Shown here piece after piece: positions 25,281 to 33,639 of a DNA stretch of 64,000 bases. Position 1 is the stretch's first letter; the number at the start of each line of letters is the position of its first letter. Origin of the DNA: Micromonospora sp. Llam0 (GTDB taxonomy: Bacteria; Actinomycetota; Actinomycetes; Mycobacteriales; Micromonosporaceae). A program made the translations under genes and the position numbers. The notes beneath the pieces were generated by a model. The model worked only from the letters and a program-made list of their open reading frames with translations. It did not search any database and was not told the origin of the DNA. The DNA is taken from assembly GCF_003751085.1 (NCBI RefSeq), contig NZ_RJJY01000001.1:2170001-2234000 (forward strand). Direction: 5' to 3'.

Positions 25281-26123
25281 TCACCCCTTCAGACCGGTGT
25301 GCGCCAGCCCCTCGATGAACTGCCGCTGGGCGATGACGAAGACGATCAGTACCGGGATGGCGGTCAGCGACGCCGCCGACAGCTGCACGTTCCACATCGG
25401 TCCGCCGTACGCGTCGACGAACTGGGTCAACGCCTGCGGCAGGGTGAACTTCTCCGGGGTGGACAGGAACACGATCGGCTCCAGGTAGAGGTTCCAGCTG
25501 TGCAGGAAGGTGAAGATCGCCACCGCGCCCAACGCCGGGCGGGCCAACGGCAGCGCGATCCGCCAGAAGGTGGCGAACCGGCCGAGCCCGTCGACCCGGG
25601 CCGCCTCCTCCAGCTCCCCGGGCAGCGCGATGAAGAACTGCCGCATGATGAAGGTGGCGAGCACGCTCGGCGCGCCGAAGATCGGCACCAGGATCAACGG
25701 CCAGTGGGTGTCGATCAGGCCCAGTTGGTTGAACATCTGGAACAGCGGGACGATCGTCACCTCGCTGGGGATCAGCAGGCCGAGCAGGACCAGCAGGAAC
25801 AGCGCGTTCTGGCCCCGGAACCGGATCCGGGCGAACGCGTAGCCGGCCAGCGACGACACCGCCAGGGTGCCGACGGTGACCACGGCGGCGATGTACGCGC
25901 TGTTCCAGTACTGCTGGGCGAACGGCTGCAGGGTGAACACGTCACGGTAGGCGGCGAAGCTGATGTCGGTCGGCCACAGCGTCGGCGGGAAGGCGAAGAT
26001 CTGGCTTACCGGTTTCACCGACGAGGTGACCATCCACCAGGTGGGGAAGACGAACGGCACGGCGAGGACCAGCAGTACGCCGTACAGGGCGAGCTTCGCC
26101 CGCGGCGAGAGGCTACTGCTCAT
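25281..26123 (-). CDS. Carbohydrate ABC transporter permease (MalG type)
   Basis: A 280-residue inner-membrane permease with six predicted transmembrane segments and the EAA loop LEEAARVDGLGRFATFWRIA followed by LPLARPALG, which contacts the ATPase. The N-terminus (LYGVLLVLAVPFVFPTWWMV) and the C-terminal QRQFIEGLAHTGLKG are typical of MalG. It overlaps the MalF-type gene by 11 bases. The locus encodes no ATPase, so it must borrow a shared one such as MsiK, as is usual in actinomycetes. Confidence 0.95.
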   Translation of the reverse strand: MSSSLSPRAKLALYGVLLVLAVPFVFPTWWMVTSSVKPVSQIFAFPPTLWPTDISFAAYRDVFTLQPFAQQYWNSAYIAAVVTVGTLAVSSLAGYAFARIRFRGQNALFLLVLLGLLIPSEVTIVPLFQMFNQLGLIDTHWPLILVPIFGAPSVLATFIMRQFFIALPGELEEAARVDGLGRFATFWRIALPLARPALGAVAIFTFLHSWNLYLEPIVFLSTPEKFTLPQALTQFVDAYGGPMWNVQLSAASLTAIPVLIVFVIAQRQFIEGLAHTGLKG

Positions 26124-27030
26124 GGAAGACCCACCTCCTGCGCATCTGCCACTGCACCACGGTCAACGCCAGCACGATGCCGAACAGCAGCACCGACAGG
26201 GTGGCCCCGTAGCCGAAGTGATGGAACTGGAACGCCTGCTGGTAGAGGTAGTAGACGAGCACCGTGGTCGAGTTGCCCGGCCCGCCCTGGGTGAGCACGG
26301 CGATCTGCGCGAACACCTGCAACGAGCCGACCACCGTGATGATCGAGGTGAGCAGGATGGTCGGGCTGATCAGGGGCACGGTGACCCGCCGGAACTGGGT
26401 CCAGCGGCTGGCCCCGTCGACTCGGGCTGCCTCGTACAGCTCGCCCGGCACGCCCTGCAGCGCGGCCAGGAACAGCACCATGTTGAGACCGACGTTCTTG
26501 ACCACCTGCACGACGATCACCGAGATCATGGCGGTCAGATCGCCGCGCAGCCAGTTCGGACCGTCGGCGCCGACCACGCCGAGCACACCGTTGACGCCGC
26601 CGTTGTCCTGCAGCAGGAACCGCCAGACGATCGTCCAGGCGACCAGCGACACGACGACCGGCGAGAAGAACAGCGTCCGGAACACGACGGTGCCGCGCAG
26701 TTTCTGGTTGAGCAGCACCGCCAGCAGCAACGCCAGGCTCAGATTGAGCACCACCAGGCCGACCGAGAACAGCGCGGTGGCCCGTAGAACGCCGGGCAGG
26801 CCCGGGTCGGCGGCGAGTTGCCGGTAGTTGTCCGTGCCGGTGAACTCGAAGGTGCCGGCCAGCACGTTCCACTCGTGCAGGCTGTACCAGCCGACCAGGC
26901 CCAGCGGCAACAGCACGAACAGTGCGGTGCCGATCAGCTGGGGCGTGACGAACAGGTAGCCGGCCGCCTGGTCCCGGCGACGGATCGTCCACCAGGCGGG
27001 CCGGGCCACCGCCGTCGACCGGGCCGGCAT
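26113..27030 (-). CDS. Carbohydrate ABC transporter permease (MalF type)
   Basis: A 305-residue permease. AGYLFVTPQLIGTALFVLLP starts the first membrane segment; SLALLLAVLLNQKLRGTVVF is a conserved cytoplasmic loop; the EAA motif is LYEAARVDGASRWTQFRRVT followed by VPLISPTILL. I chose the ATG at 27030 because its last base is shared with the binding-protein stop (TGATG); an in-frame upstream start would add a basic tail inside the previous gene. It pairs with the MalG-type permease. Confidence 0.93.
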   Translation of the reverse strand: MPARSTAVARPAWWTIRRRDQAAGYLFVTPQLIGTALFVLLPLGLVGWYSLHEWNVLAGTFEFTGTDNYRQLAADPGLPGVLRATALFSVGLVVLNLSLALLLAVLLNQKLRGTVVFRTLFFSPVVVSLVAWTIVWRFLLQDNGGVNGVLGVVGADGPNWLRGDLTAMISVIVVQVVKNVGLNMVLFLAALQGVPGELYEAARVDGASRWTQFRRVTVPLISPTILLTSIITVVGSLQVFAQIAVLTQGGPGNSTTVLVYYLYQQAFQFHHFGYGATLSVLLFGIVLALTVVQWQMRRRWVFHEQ

Positions 27031-28289
27031 CACCCGGCCAGCAACGGCTCGATCGCCGTGCAGACCCCGGCGAGTACGCCGGCCACGTCCGCGTCGGCCT
27101 GCCACATCGGGTCGAGCGCTGCCCGCACCGCCTGGTTGATCTCGGCGCTGTCGGTGTGGCTGGGCTTGACCACGCCGTCCGCGATGCCGTCGATGACGAC
27201 CTGCTGCAGTTGCTGCGGGGTGAGCAGCGGGTTGGTCTGCGCCAGGGTGTCGGCGGTCAGCAGCGACTGACGGGGCGGCGGGAAGAACTGAGCCAGCTTG
27301 GCCGAGTTCTCCGGATTGGTCAGGAAGCCCAGGAAGTCGGCGGCGACTTCAGGGTGGGGACCGCGCTGCAGCGCTGCGACCCCGGCCTGGCCGATCACCG
27401 CGTACTCGCCGGCCGGGCCGGCCGGCAACGGCAGCAGATCCCAGTCGAATCCGTCGTCTTCCAGCAGCGAGGCGCGGGAGATCTGGGTGACGGTCAGCGC
27501 GGCCTCGCCAGCGAAGAAGTCCGCGCTGGTACCCGGTCCGGGCAGCGCGCCGGCGGTGAAGATCGCCTCGTGCAGGAAGGTCATCGCGTCGACCATCGCC
27601 GGATCGGTGAAGCCACACTCACGCCCATCGTCACTCCAGGCCTCGGCACCCCAGCCGGTCCACAGCGTCGACAGGTTGTCCCAGCCCTGATAGTCGAAGT
27701 CCCGGATGACCAGGCCGGCGCGGTCGGTGGCCGAGTTGACCGCGGCGGCGGTGTCGATCGCGTTGGCCCAGGTCCACTCCCCCGCCGCGAGCTGCGCGGC
27801 CGGGTCGGGCCGGCCGGCCTCGGCGATCAGGTCGCGGTTGACGAACACACCGAACGGCGACGTCGAGAACGGGTACGCGTACAGGGTGTCCCCGTCACGC
27901 CACAGCGCGGTGGCCGAGTCGACCAGGTCGGCGGCGTCGGTGACCACGTCGTCGAGCGGCGCGAGCGCGCCGGAGGTGACGAAGTCCGGTGCCGAGCTTT
28001 CGAAGATCCAGGCCAGGTCCGGCGGGTTGCCGCCGGCGATCTGCGTGGTCAGCGTGGTGGTGTAGTTCTCGAACGGCAGCGGGTCGAAGCTGATCTCGGC
28101 GACGTCGGGATGGTCGGCCAGGTAGGCGTCGGCGATCTCGTCGAACAAAGCGAGGTGCGCCTCGTTGGCCGACCAGATCGTCATCCGCAGCGACACCGGC
28201 CCGTCGGAGCTGTCGGTGTCACCGCCGCCGCAGGCGGCGACGCCGAGCAGGCTGGCCGCCAGGGCCGCGGTCGCTATCCGGTTCCTCAT
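27030..28289 (-). CDS. Extracellular sugar-binding lipoprotein of the ABC importer
   Basis: A 419-residue family 1 solute-binding protein. The lipobox is LLGVAAC with the lipidated Cys near residue 20, followed by a GGGDTDSSDG linker. The mature part has the typical SLRMTIWSANEAHLALFDEI start, DLAWIFESSAPDFVTSGALA, YAYPFSTSPFGVFVNRDLI and a C-terminal FFPPPRQSLLTADTLAQTNP. It captures a carbohydrate at the outer face of the membrane for the two permeases. It follows the FAD-oxidoreductase gene by 33 bases. The ligand is unknown; the neighbourhood suggests an oligosaccharide or glycoside. Confidence 0.94.
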   Translation of the reverse strand: MRNRIATAALAASLLGVAACGGGDTDSSDGPVSLRMTIWSANEAHLALFDEIADAYLADHPDVAEISFDPLPFENYTTTLTTQIAGGNPPDLAWIFESSAPDFVTSGALAPLDDVVTDAADLVDSATALWRDGDTLYAYPFSTSPFGVFVNRDLIAEAGRPDPAAQLAAGEWTWANAIDTAAAVNSATDRAGLVIRDFDYQGWDNLSTLWTGWGAEAWSDDGRECGFTDPAMVDAMTFLHEAIFTAGALPGPGTSADFFAGEAALTVTQISRASLLEDDGFDWDLLPLPAGPAGEYAVIGQAGVAALQRGPHPEVAADFLGFLTNPENSAKLAQFFPPPRQSLLTADTLAQTNPLLTPQQLQQVVIDGIADGVVKPSHTDSAEINQAVRAALDPMWQADADVAGVLAGVCTAIEPLLAG

Positions 28290-28322
28290 GTCGTGGGGTC
28301 CTTCCTCAGGTGACGGGTGAGG

Positions 28323-29927
28323 TCAGTAGCCGGTCACGTCCGGCCAGCGCCGTTCGACACCGGCGGCGTCCAACCGGGCGGAGAAGTCGGTGAGCAGGTC
28401 GGTGTCGGCGCGCACCGCGCGGGGTTCGACCCGCCGGTCCAGGCAGTACGCGGCGAGGGCGCCGGCGACCTCGCCGACGTTCCACTCGACCGGATGCAGC
28501 CGGTACGCGCCGTTGGTGATGTGCGTGGTGCCGATGTTCTTGCCGGCCGGCAGCAGGTTGCGCATCCGCTGCGGCAGCAGCGCGCCGAGCGGAATCTCGA
28601 AGGGACAGGCGGCGACGTCGACGTAGTTGTCACCGCCGGTGGACGGGTGCAGGTCGATGCGGTACATGCCGACGCCGACCGGGTCGGGGTAGCGCACCGC
28701 GCCCTTGTCGCCGCGTACCGCCAGCGACAGGTCCTGTTCGACGACGGTGTACTCGGCCCGGATCCGGCGGGACTCGCGGATGTACGGGGCCTGGGCGAGG
28801 CCGTCGGTGCCGCCGGTGACGTCGCCGCGCAGTCGCAGCCCGGGGAAGCCGGCGCCGCCGTCGGGGCGGGGCGCCTCGGTCTGCAGCCAGTAGAGCACGC
28901 TGCGGGACAACTCCCGGGCGGCGGCGAGGTGGTGGGCCGGGTCGGGCACGTCGATCACCGGCGACTCGAAGTAGTCGATCATCGGCCAGTTGACCAGGCA
29001 GATGTCGCTGGCGTACGCCCCGGGGCGGAACATCCGACGTGCCGCTATCCGCCGGAACGTCCACAGGTTGCCGTCACCGGGGCTGAGCCGCTGGTCGGCG
29101 ACGACGGCGAGCGGGTCGTCGTCGGGGTTCGGGGTGAAGCTGCGCTGCCCGATCTGCAGGGTACGGGGGTTGGGTGAGCGCCACGACAGCATCCGGTCGC
29201 CCCAGAACGGCGGCTGGTAGTCGCGCCAGAACCCGTACCGGGCCGGCCGGTCGATGGTGTGGTCGCCGTCGACGTGGTCGATGGCGAAGCACACCGACAC
29301 GGCCTGCATGTTGGTCGGGTCGGCAACGTCCGGGGCGCTGGGTTCGCCGGTGTCGGCCCGCGACTCGAAGCCGGTGACGTACTCGGTGCCGGTCAGTGGC
29401 AGCAGTTCACCGGTCTCGGTGGCGTCCAGCACGTACGGCGCGGTCAGGGTGATCTCGCCGCCGCCGTCGCGGTGCGCGACGGTGACCGCGGTGACCCGGT
29501 CGCCGTCGGTGTCGGCGGCCACCGGCCGGTACGGCTGCAGCACCCGCAGTTGCCCGGATCCCCGGTACGGCGCCAGCATCGCCTCGATGACCGCGACGGC
29601 CACCCGGGGCTCGTGGCAGAGCCGGCTGACGTGGCCCCCGCCAGGGTTCAGTTCGGGGTGGGCACGGGCCGCCTCGGTCAGCGGGTAGTGCCGCCGGTAG
29701 TAGGCCCGGATGCCGTCGCGCAGCGCGCGGTAGCTGGCGGTGACCCCGAACCGTTCCACCCAGGAGTGCTCGTCCGGCGGGACGGCCTGGCTGGTCAGCT
29801 GCCCGCCGAGCCAGTCGTGTTCCTCGGTGAGCAGCACCGTCCGGCCGGCGCGCAGCGCACCGAGCGCGGCGGCGACCCCGCCGAGTCCGCCGCCGACGAC
29901 CAGGATGTCGCAGCCGTGTTCCGTCAC
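28323..29927 (-). CDS. FAD-dependent oxidoreductase (FAD_oxidored family)
   Basis: A 534-residue flavoprotein. The N-terminal dinucleotide motif is CDILVVGGGLGGVAAALGAL (GxGxxG), followed by EEHDWLGGQLTSQAVPPDEH, the fingerprint of the PF12831-type family that often occurs with sugar importers and glycoside hydrolases. A second FAD region is PYVLDATETGELLPLTG; the C-terminal one is LLPAGKNIGTTHITNGAYRL followed by HPVEWNVGEVAGAL. The GTG start overlaps the LacI stop by 4 bases. It probably oxidises a sugar or sugar derivative brought in by the neighbouring importer; the reaction is not established. Confidence 0.88.
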   Translation of the reverse strand: MTEHGCDILVVGGGLGGVAAALGALRAGRTVLLTEEHDWLGGQLTSQAVPPDEHSWVERFGVTASYRALRDGIRAYYRRHYPLTEAARAHPELNPGGGHVSRLCHEPRVAVAVIEAMLAPYRGSGQLRVLQPYRPVAADTDGDRVTAVTVAHRDGGGEITLTAPYVLDATETGELLPLTGTEYVTGFESRADTGEPSAPDVADPTNMQAVSVCFAIDHVDGDHTIDRPARYGFWRDYQPPFWGDRMLSWRSPNPRTLQIGQRSFTPNPDDDPLAVVADQRLSPGDGNLWTFRRIAARRMFRPGAYASDICLVNWPMIDYFESPVIDVPDPAHHLAAARELSRSVLYWLQTEAPRPDGGAGFPGLRLRGDVTGGTDGLAQAPYIRESRRIRAEYTVVEQDLSLAVRGDKGAVRYPDPVGVGMYRIDLHPSTGGDNYVDVAACPFEIPLGALLPQRMRNLLPAGKNIGTTHITNGAYRLHPVEWNVGEVAGALAAYCLDRRVEPRAVRADTDLLTDFSARLDAAGVERRWPDVTGY

Positions 29928-30976
29928 TGTGCCGGGTTCCTTCCGGTTGGCGGCGCCAGGGTGGCGCCGGGGACCTCTTCGCAGGGCAGCAGCCGCTGCA
30001 CCGGCCCGGATCCGCCCGAGCCGCCGATCAGTCCGGTGAGGACCTCGACGGCCTGCCAGCCCATCTGCCGGCGCGGAATCCGGAAACCGGTGAGGTCCAG
30101 GTCGGTGCTGGCCGGGCGGGTCGGGTCGCCGAGAGCGACGATGGACAGATCACCCGGAACGTCGAGGCCGCGGTGCCGGGCCTGGGCGGCGATCGCGACG
30201 CCGTCGGCGTACTCCTCGACGAAGACCGCGGTGGTCGCGCCCGCCATGACCGTGTCGAGCACGGCACCCGGGTCGCGGCCGGCGGTCTGCTCGTGCCGCC
30301 ACTCGGCGCCGGCGGCGACGGCGGCGGCACGGAAACCGCGCATCCGGTCGGCGTGTGATTCCGGCCCGCCCCCCTGCCCCAGGTAGGTCAGCCGGCGGTG
30401 GCCCATGTCGACGGCACGTCGGACGAGCCCGGCGGTGGCGGCGGGGTAGTCGGCGCCGACGCACGGCACCGGGCCGCCGGCGTCGTCGCGACGGCCGACG
30501 GAGACGAACGGCGGCCCGTCGGCCAGCAATCTGGTCAGTTCGGTCCGGTCGAGCTGGCGGCCGAGCAGGATGGCGCCGTCGGCCAGCCGCAGCCGGTTGT
30601 CCTGGTGCAGCAGCCGGCGGCGCCCGTCGACGACCGGCGCGCTGGTGAGCAGCAGGAGATCGCAGCCGAGGTGCTCGGCGCTCTGTTCGATGCCGAGCAG
30701 GAACGGGTGGTAGAAGTCGCCCGTCCCGCTGGGGAAGACCGGCTCGGAGGTGAACACGCCGAGGATGCGGTTGTGCCGGTCGGCGAGCCGGCGGGCGACC
30801 GGATCGGCGACGTACCCGGTGGCGCGGATGGCGGCGAGTACCCGCTCGCGGGTCTCCGGGGCGATGCGCACGTCGGCGTCGGCCCGGCCGTTGAGGACCA
30901 GGGACACCGTCGCCTGGCTGACGCCGGTCATCCGGGCGATGTCCTGCTGGGTCACCCGCCTACGGGATCCGGTCAC
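29924..30976 (-). CDS. LacI-family transcriptional regulator
   Basis: A 350-residue repressor. The N-terminal helix-turn-helix and hinge are VTQQDIARMTGVSQATVSLV and LNGRADADVRIAPETRERVL. A periplasmic-binding-fold sensor domain follows (ILGVFTSEPVFPSG, LLLLTSAPVVDGRR, VDMGHRRLTYLGQGG, DLSIVALGDPTRPASTDLDL). It heads the minus-strand operon of oxidoreductase, binding protein and two permeases. A LacI-type palindrome (30999-31014) lies just before its GTG start and a second at 31099-31114 on the side of the divergent propeller gene, so it probably represses both directions. Confidence 0.94.
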   Translation of the reverse strand: MTGSRRRVTQQDIARMTGVSQATVSLVLNGRADADVRIAPETRERVLAAIRATGYVADPVARRLADRHNRILGVFTSEPVFPSGTGDFYHPFLLGIEQSAEHLGCDLLLLTSAPVVDGRRRLLHQDNRLRLADGAILLGRQLDRTELTRLLADGPPFVSVGRRDDAGGPVPCVGADYPAATAGLVRRAVDMGHRRLTYLGQGGGPESHADRMRGFRAAAVAAGAEWRHEQTAGRDPGAVLDTVMAGATTAVFVEEYADGVAIAAQARHRGLDVPGDLSIVALGDPTRPASTDLDLTGFRIPRRQMGWQAVEVLTGLIGGSGGSGPVQRLLPCEEVPGATLAPPTGRNPAQ

Positions 30977-30998
30977 GTTGAGTATTCGTCCGTTCTCT

Positions 30999-31014
30999 GC
31001 TAATACGCATTAGC
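30999..31014. promoter_or_regulatory. LacI-type operator O1
   Basis: GCTAATACGCATTAGC is a near-perfect palindrome centred on CG (7 of 8 half-site bases pair), the usual form of LacI-family operators. It lies 22 bases upstream of the lacI-type gene's start. Confidence 0.7.
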
Positions 31015-31098
31015 GGCTGTCGTGGGTGACAGCCTGAACCCTGCCGGGCGCCCACGTCAACCCCTGACGAACAGATCGTCGAGTATCGAAGTTGCGGT

Positions 31099-31114
31099 GA
31101 TAATTCGCATTTGC
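31099..31114. promoter_or_regulatory. LacI-type operator O2
   Basis: GATAATTCGCATTTGC matches O1 at 13 of 16 bases and is exactly 100 bp from it, upstream of the divergent secreted propeller gene. The shared core TAAT-CGCATT suggests the same repressor binds both. Confidence 0.6.
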
Positions 31115-31251
31115 TCCTTGACGCCACGTCGCCGGCCACAGCAGACTCAAGCCACACGAGGGCCCGGCCGGCCGTCCCGCCTCACCTGACTGCCAGTGAC
31201 GAAGCCGTGGACTGCCCCGGTCCACGGCCCACGTGTCGGAAAGGCCACCCC

Positions 31252-32307
31252 ATGTGTCCGTACCCTCACCCGCAAGCCTCGCCCGGGTCGGCACCACCAG
31301 ACCAGGGCGGTATCGACCGACGCCGGCTGCTATGCGGCGCGGGCCTGCTCGGCGCCGCGACCCTGTCCGGCGGCGTCGGCGCGCTCGCCGCCAGCGCCGG
31401 ACCCGCCGCCGCGGCCCCCGCCGGATTCCCCAGCTACGCCTATCTCGGACAGCCGCTGGACCACGCCAACCTGCGCTACAACCCGACCGGCGAGCTGATC
31501 TTCCCCTGCGTACGCGGGGTGTACGACCGGATCAGCGGCGGACTGGCCCGGTACTACCTCTACTACGCCCCGCACGACCGGCCCGGCGGGATCTGCCTGG
31601 CCTACGGCGACTCACTCGCCGGCCCGTTCACCGAGTACGCCGGCAACCCGATCGTCCGGCACGACTGGTCACCGCACTACTCGGTCGAGCACGTCTCGTC
31701 ACCGCACGTGCTGTGGAACACCGCGACCCGGCAGTTCTACCTCTACTTCCACGGCGACAACGACACCACCCGGCTGGCGATCTCCAACGACGGCGTGCAC
31801 TTCACCTACTACGGGGTGGTGCTGTCCACGGCGATGGTGCCGAACATCACCGAGTCGTCGTACGCCCGGGTCTTCGAGCACAGCATTCCCGCCCTGGGCA
31901 GCCGGTACGTCATGGTCTACATGGGATACCATCAGGTCCGGCCGGGCTACCGCAAGATCTTCTGGGGCTGGTCGACGGACGGCCGCAGATGGCAGTTCGA
32001 CCCGCAGCCGCTGGTCAGCCCGGCCGGCGACGGCGAGAACGACCTGAGCGGCGCGCACCTGCTGCACCGCAACGGCACCACGTACGTGGTGTACCACGGC
32101 GGGTCCGGCCGGATGTACCTGACCGAAGTGGGCAACAACTTCGACCGGGAGATCCACCTCGGGGTCTTCCACGCGCCGCTGACCGGCGCACCGGACAACC
32201 GCCGCTCGGCGGCACCGGCGTTCGGCACCGACCGCGGCCGGTGGTACATGTTCTACGAGGCCGGCCAGCGGGGCAGCACCAGGATCGCGGTGGCCCGGGC
32301 GATCTGA
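31252..32307 (+). CDS. Tat-exported five-bladed beta-propeller protein, glycoside-hydrolase-like
   Basis: A 351-residue secreted protein. It has a twin-arginine signal at about residues 24-55 (DRRRLLCGAGLLGAATLSGG, cleavage near AAAAPA). The mature part repeats propeller blades of the GH43/GH62/GH117-like type: YYLYYAPHDRPGGICLAYGD, AGPFTEYAGNPIVRHDWS, HVSSPHVLWNTATRQFYLYF, HGDNDTTRLAISNDGVHFTY, WGWSTDGRRWQF and RWYMFYEAGQRGSTRIAVAR. Acidic catalytic residues cannot be assigned with confidence. The ATG at 31252 follows the operator region. Divergent from a LacI-controlled sugar importer, it probably trims a polysaccharide outside the cell to supply that importer. Confidence 0.82.
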   Translation: MCPYPHPQASPGSAPPDQGGIDRRRLLCGAGLLGAATLSGGVGALAASAGPAAAAPAGFPSYAYLGQPLDHANLRYNPTGELIFPCVRGVYDRISGGLARYYLYYAPHDRPGGICLAYGDSLAGPFTEYAGNPIVRHDWSPHYSVEHVSSPHVLWNTATRQFYLYFHGDNDTTRLAISNDGVHFTYYGVVLSTAMVPNITESSYARVFEHSIPALGSRYVMVYMGYHQVRPGYRKIFWGWSTDGRRWQFDPQPLVSPAGDGENDLSGAHLLHRNGTTYVVYHGGSGRMYLTEVGNNFDREIHLGVFHAPLTGAPDNRRSAAPAFGTDRGRWYMFYEAGQRGSTRIAVARAI

Positions 32308-32338
32308 CGAGGCGTCCAGGGCGACCGCTGGCTGGTGG

Positions 32339-32371
32339 GGTGAGGGGCGCCCCCGTTCCGCGCCCCTCACC
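32339..32371 (+). terminator. Hairpin terminator of the propeller gene
   Basis: Twelve-base perfect arms GGTGAGGGGCGC and GCGCCCCTCACC (32339-32350, 32360-32371) enclose a 9-base loop about 30 bases after the stop. Partial outer complementarity (CCGCTGG and ACCAGCGG) lengthens the stem. Confidence 0.75.
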
Positions 32372-32490
32372 GCACCAGCGGCATCGAGGTTGGCCACTGC
32401 AACGGGTTGGTCAACCTCACGTCGTGATCGTATACTGACTCGGCGTACGGTCGTCAACCGATATTAACCGACAGCGCCAACATGGCTAAC

Positions 32491-32550
32491 CTTAGCTGTA
32501 GTTCCGAACCAGATCTTAGCTGTGGTTCCCCAGATCTCAGCTGCACATCC
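32491..32550. promoter_or_regulatory. Three operator-like direct repeats upstream of the EspR-like gene
   Basis: CTTAGCTGTAGTTCC (32491), CTTAGCTGTGGTTCC (32515) and CTCAGCTGCACATCC (32536) recur at 24- and 21-base spacing, about two helical turns. They end 13 bases before the GTG at 32564. A TATACT at 32431-32436 could be a -10 box upstream. The arrangement suggests cooperative binding by the adjacent regulator. Confidence 0.6.
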
Positions 32551-32563
32551 GACGGAGGTAGCC

Positions 32564-33031
32564 GTGACGGGCGGCACCACCCCCCCTGGCGGATCGGGAT
32601 CCAGCCTGGCCGACAAGCTCAACCTGCTCTTCGAGACGGTCCGGCCGGCCCGCCGCGACCCGTACACCTCACGGGAGGTGGCCGACGCCATCCGGGACCG
32701 GGGCGGCTCCATCTCCGACGTGTACATCTGGCAGCTGCGCACCGGTCGGCGGACCAACCCGACCAAGGAGCATCTGGAGGCGCTCGCCGACTTCTTCGAC
32801 GTGGACCCGGCGTACTTCTTCGACCGGCGCCGCTCCGGCGAGATCGAGCGGGACCTGCATGCGCTGCAGGCGATGCGCAACCTCAAGGTACGCGCGGTCG
32901 CGACCCGGCTGAGTACGCTGCCCGAGGCGCAACTCGACGCGGTCGGCGACATCCTCGACCGGGTGGTCCAGGCGTTGGAGACCCGCCACGCCGAGGGCGG
33001 CCCCGGCGCCGACGGACGGCAGCACCCGTGA
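32564..33031 (+). CDS. EspR-like XRE-type transcriptional regulator
   Basis: A 155-residue DNA-binding protein. LADKLNLLFETVRPARRDPY is followed by TSREVADAIRDRGGSISDVY, then IWQLRTGRRTNPTKEHLEAL and ADFFDVDPAYFFD. This layout strongly resembles mycobacterial EspR, whose helix-turn-helix and C-terminal dimerisation helix give paired binding sites; here the C-terminal part is MRNLKVRAVATRLSTLPEAQ. I chose the GTG at 32564 behind GGAGG (32554-32558) rather than the GTG at 32522, which would lie in the repeats. The stop is immediately followed by the protease gene. It probably binds the three upstream repeats. Confidence 0.88.
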   Translation: MTGGTTPPGGSGSSLADKLNLLFETVRPARRDPYTSREVADAIRDRGGSISDVYIWQLRTGRRTNPTKEHLEALADFFDVDPAYFFDRRRSGEIERDLHALQAMRNLKVRAVATRLSTLPEAQLDAVGDILDRVVQALETRHAEGGPGADGRQHP

Positions 33032-33078
33032 TCGTCATGCAGTGGCGACGGACGGACCAAGCTGAGGGAAGCACGGAC

Positions 33079-33633
33079 ATGAAGTCATCCCCGCTGCGCC
33101 GGACCTGCCGCGACCGGCTGCGTCAGCTCGAGGAACAGGGCCTGCGGATGCCCCGGCCGTTCGACGCGCCACAACTGTGCCAGCGGGTCGGTACGGTGCT
33201 CGGCCAGCGGATCACCCTGGTCGGCGTGCCGATGCCCGCCGGTGCGCCGTTCGGCCTGACCTTCTTCACCGACGCCGGTCACGTCGTCGCCTACGAGGAA
33301 CGCACCAGCCGGGTGCACCGGGACCACATCATCGCCCACGAGATCGGCCACATCCTGCTCGGCCACCGCGCCCTCGCCCTCGACGACCAGCAGGCCAGCC
33401 AGTTGCTGATGCCGGCGCTGCGCCCCAGCCTGGTGCACCGGGTACTCGCCCGGAACGGGGTGTACAGCCGGGGCGAGGAGCAGGAGGCCGAGATGATGGC
33501 GACCATCCTGCTGGAGGCCGCCGCCCGCGAGACCGACCTCGGATCAGCACCCGCCCGGGACGATGCCGGGCCGGTCACCGACGCCGCGTTGGAGGCCCGG
33601 CTGCGGCACGGGCTCGAACCACCGCCCCGGTGA
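33079..33633 (+). CDS. ImmA/IrrE-type zinc metallopeptidase domain protein
   Basis: A 184-residue protein with the gluzincin motif in HIIAHEIGHILLGHRAL (HExxH), preceded by VAYEERTSRVHRD, and EEQEAEMMATILLEAA, which supplies the third zinc ligand Glu. ImmA/IrrE proteases cleave or unfold partner regulators in response to damage or other signals. It directly follows an XRE gene, the standard arrangement, so that regulator is the likely partner. Start choice: ATG 33079 after GAGGGAAGCACGGAC. A GTG at 33028 overlapping the XRE stop would add 17 non-conserved residues. It is followed 6 bases later by a membrane-protein gene. Confidence 0.88.
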   Translation: MKSSPLRRTCRDRLRQLEEQGLRMPRPFDAPQLCQRVGTVLGQRITLVGVPMPAGAPFGLTFFTDAGHVVAYEERTSRVHRDHIIAHEIGHILLGHRALALDDQQASQLLMPALRPSLVHRVLARNGVYSRGEEQEAEMMATILLEAAARETDLGSAPARDDAGPVTDAALEARLRHGLEPPPR

Positions 33634-33639
33634 ACACCG

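Noticed and set aside
32484..32494. GGCTAACCTTA as a second iron box
   Set aside because: Only the right half resembles the consensus; the left half has almost no matching bases.
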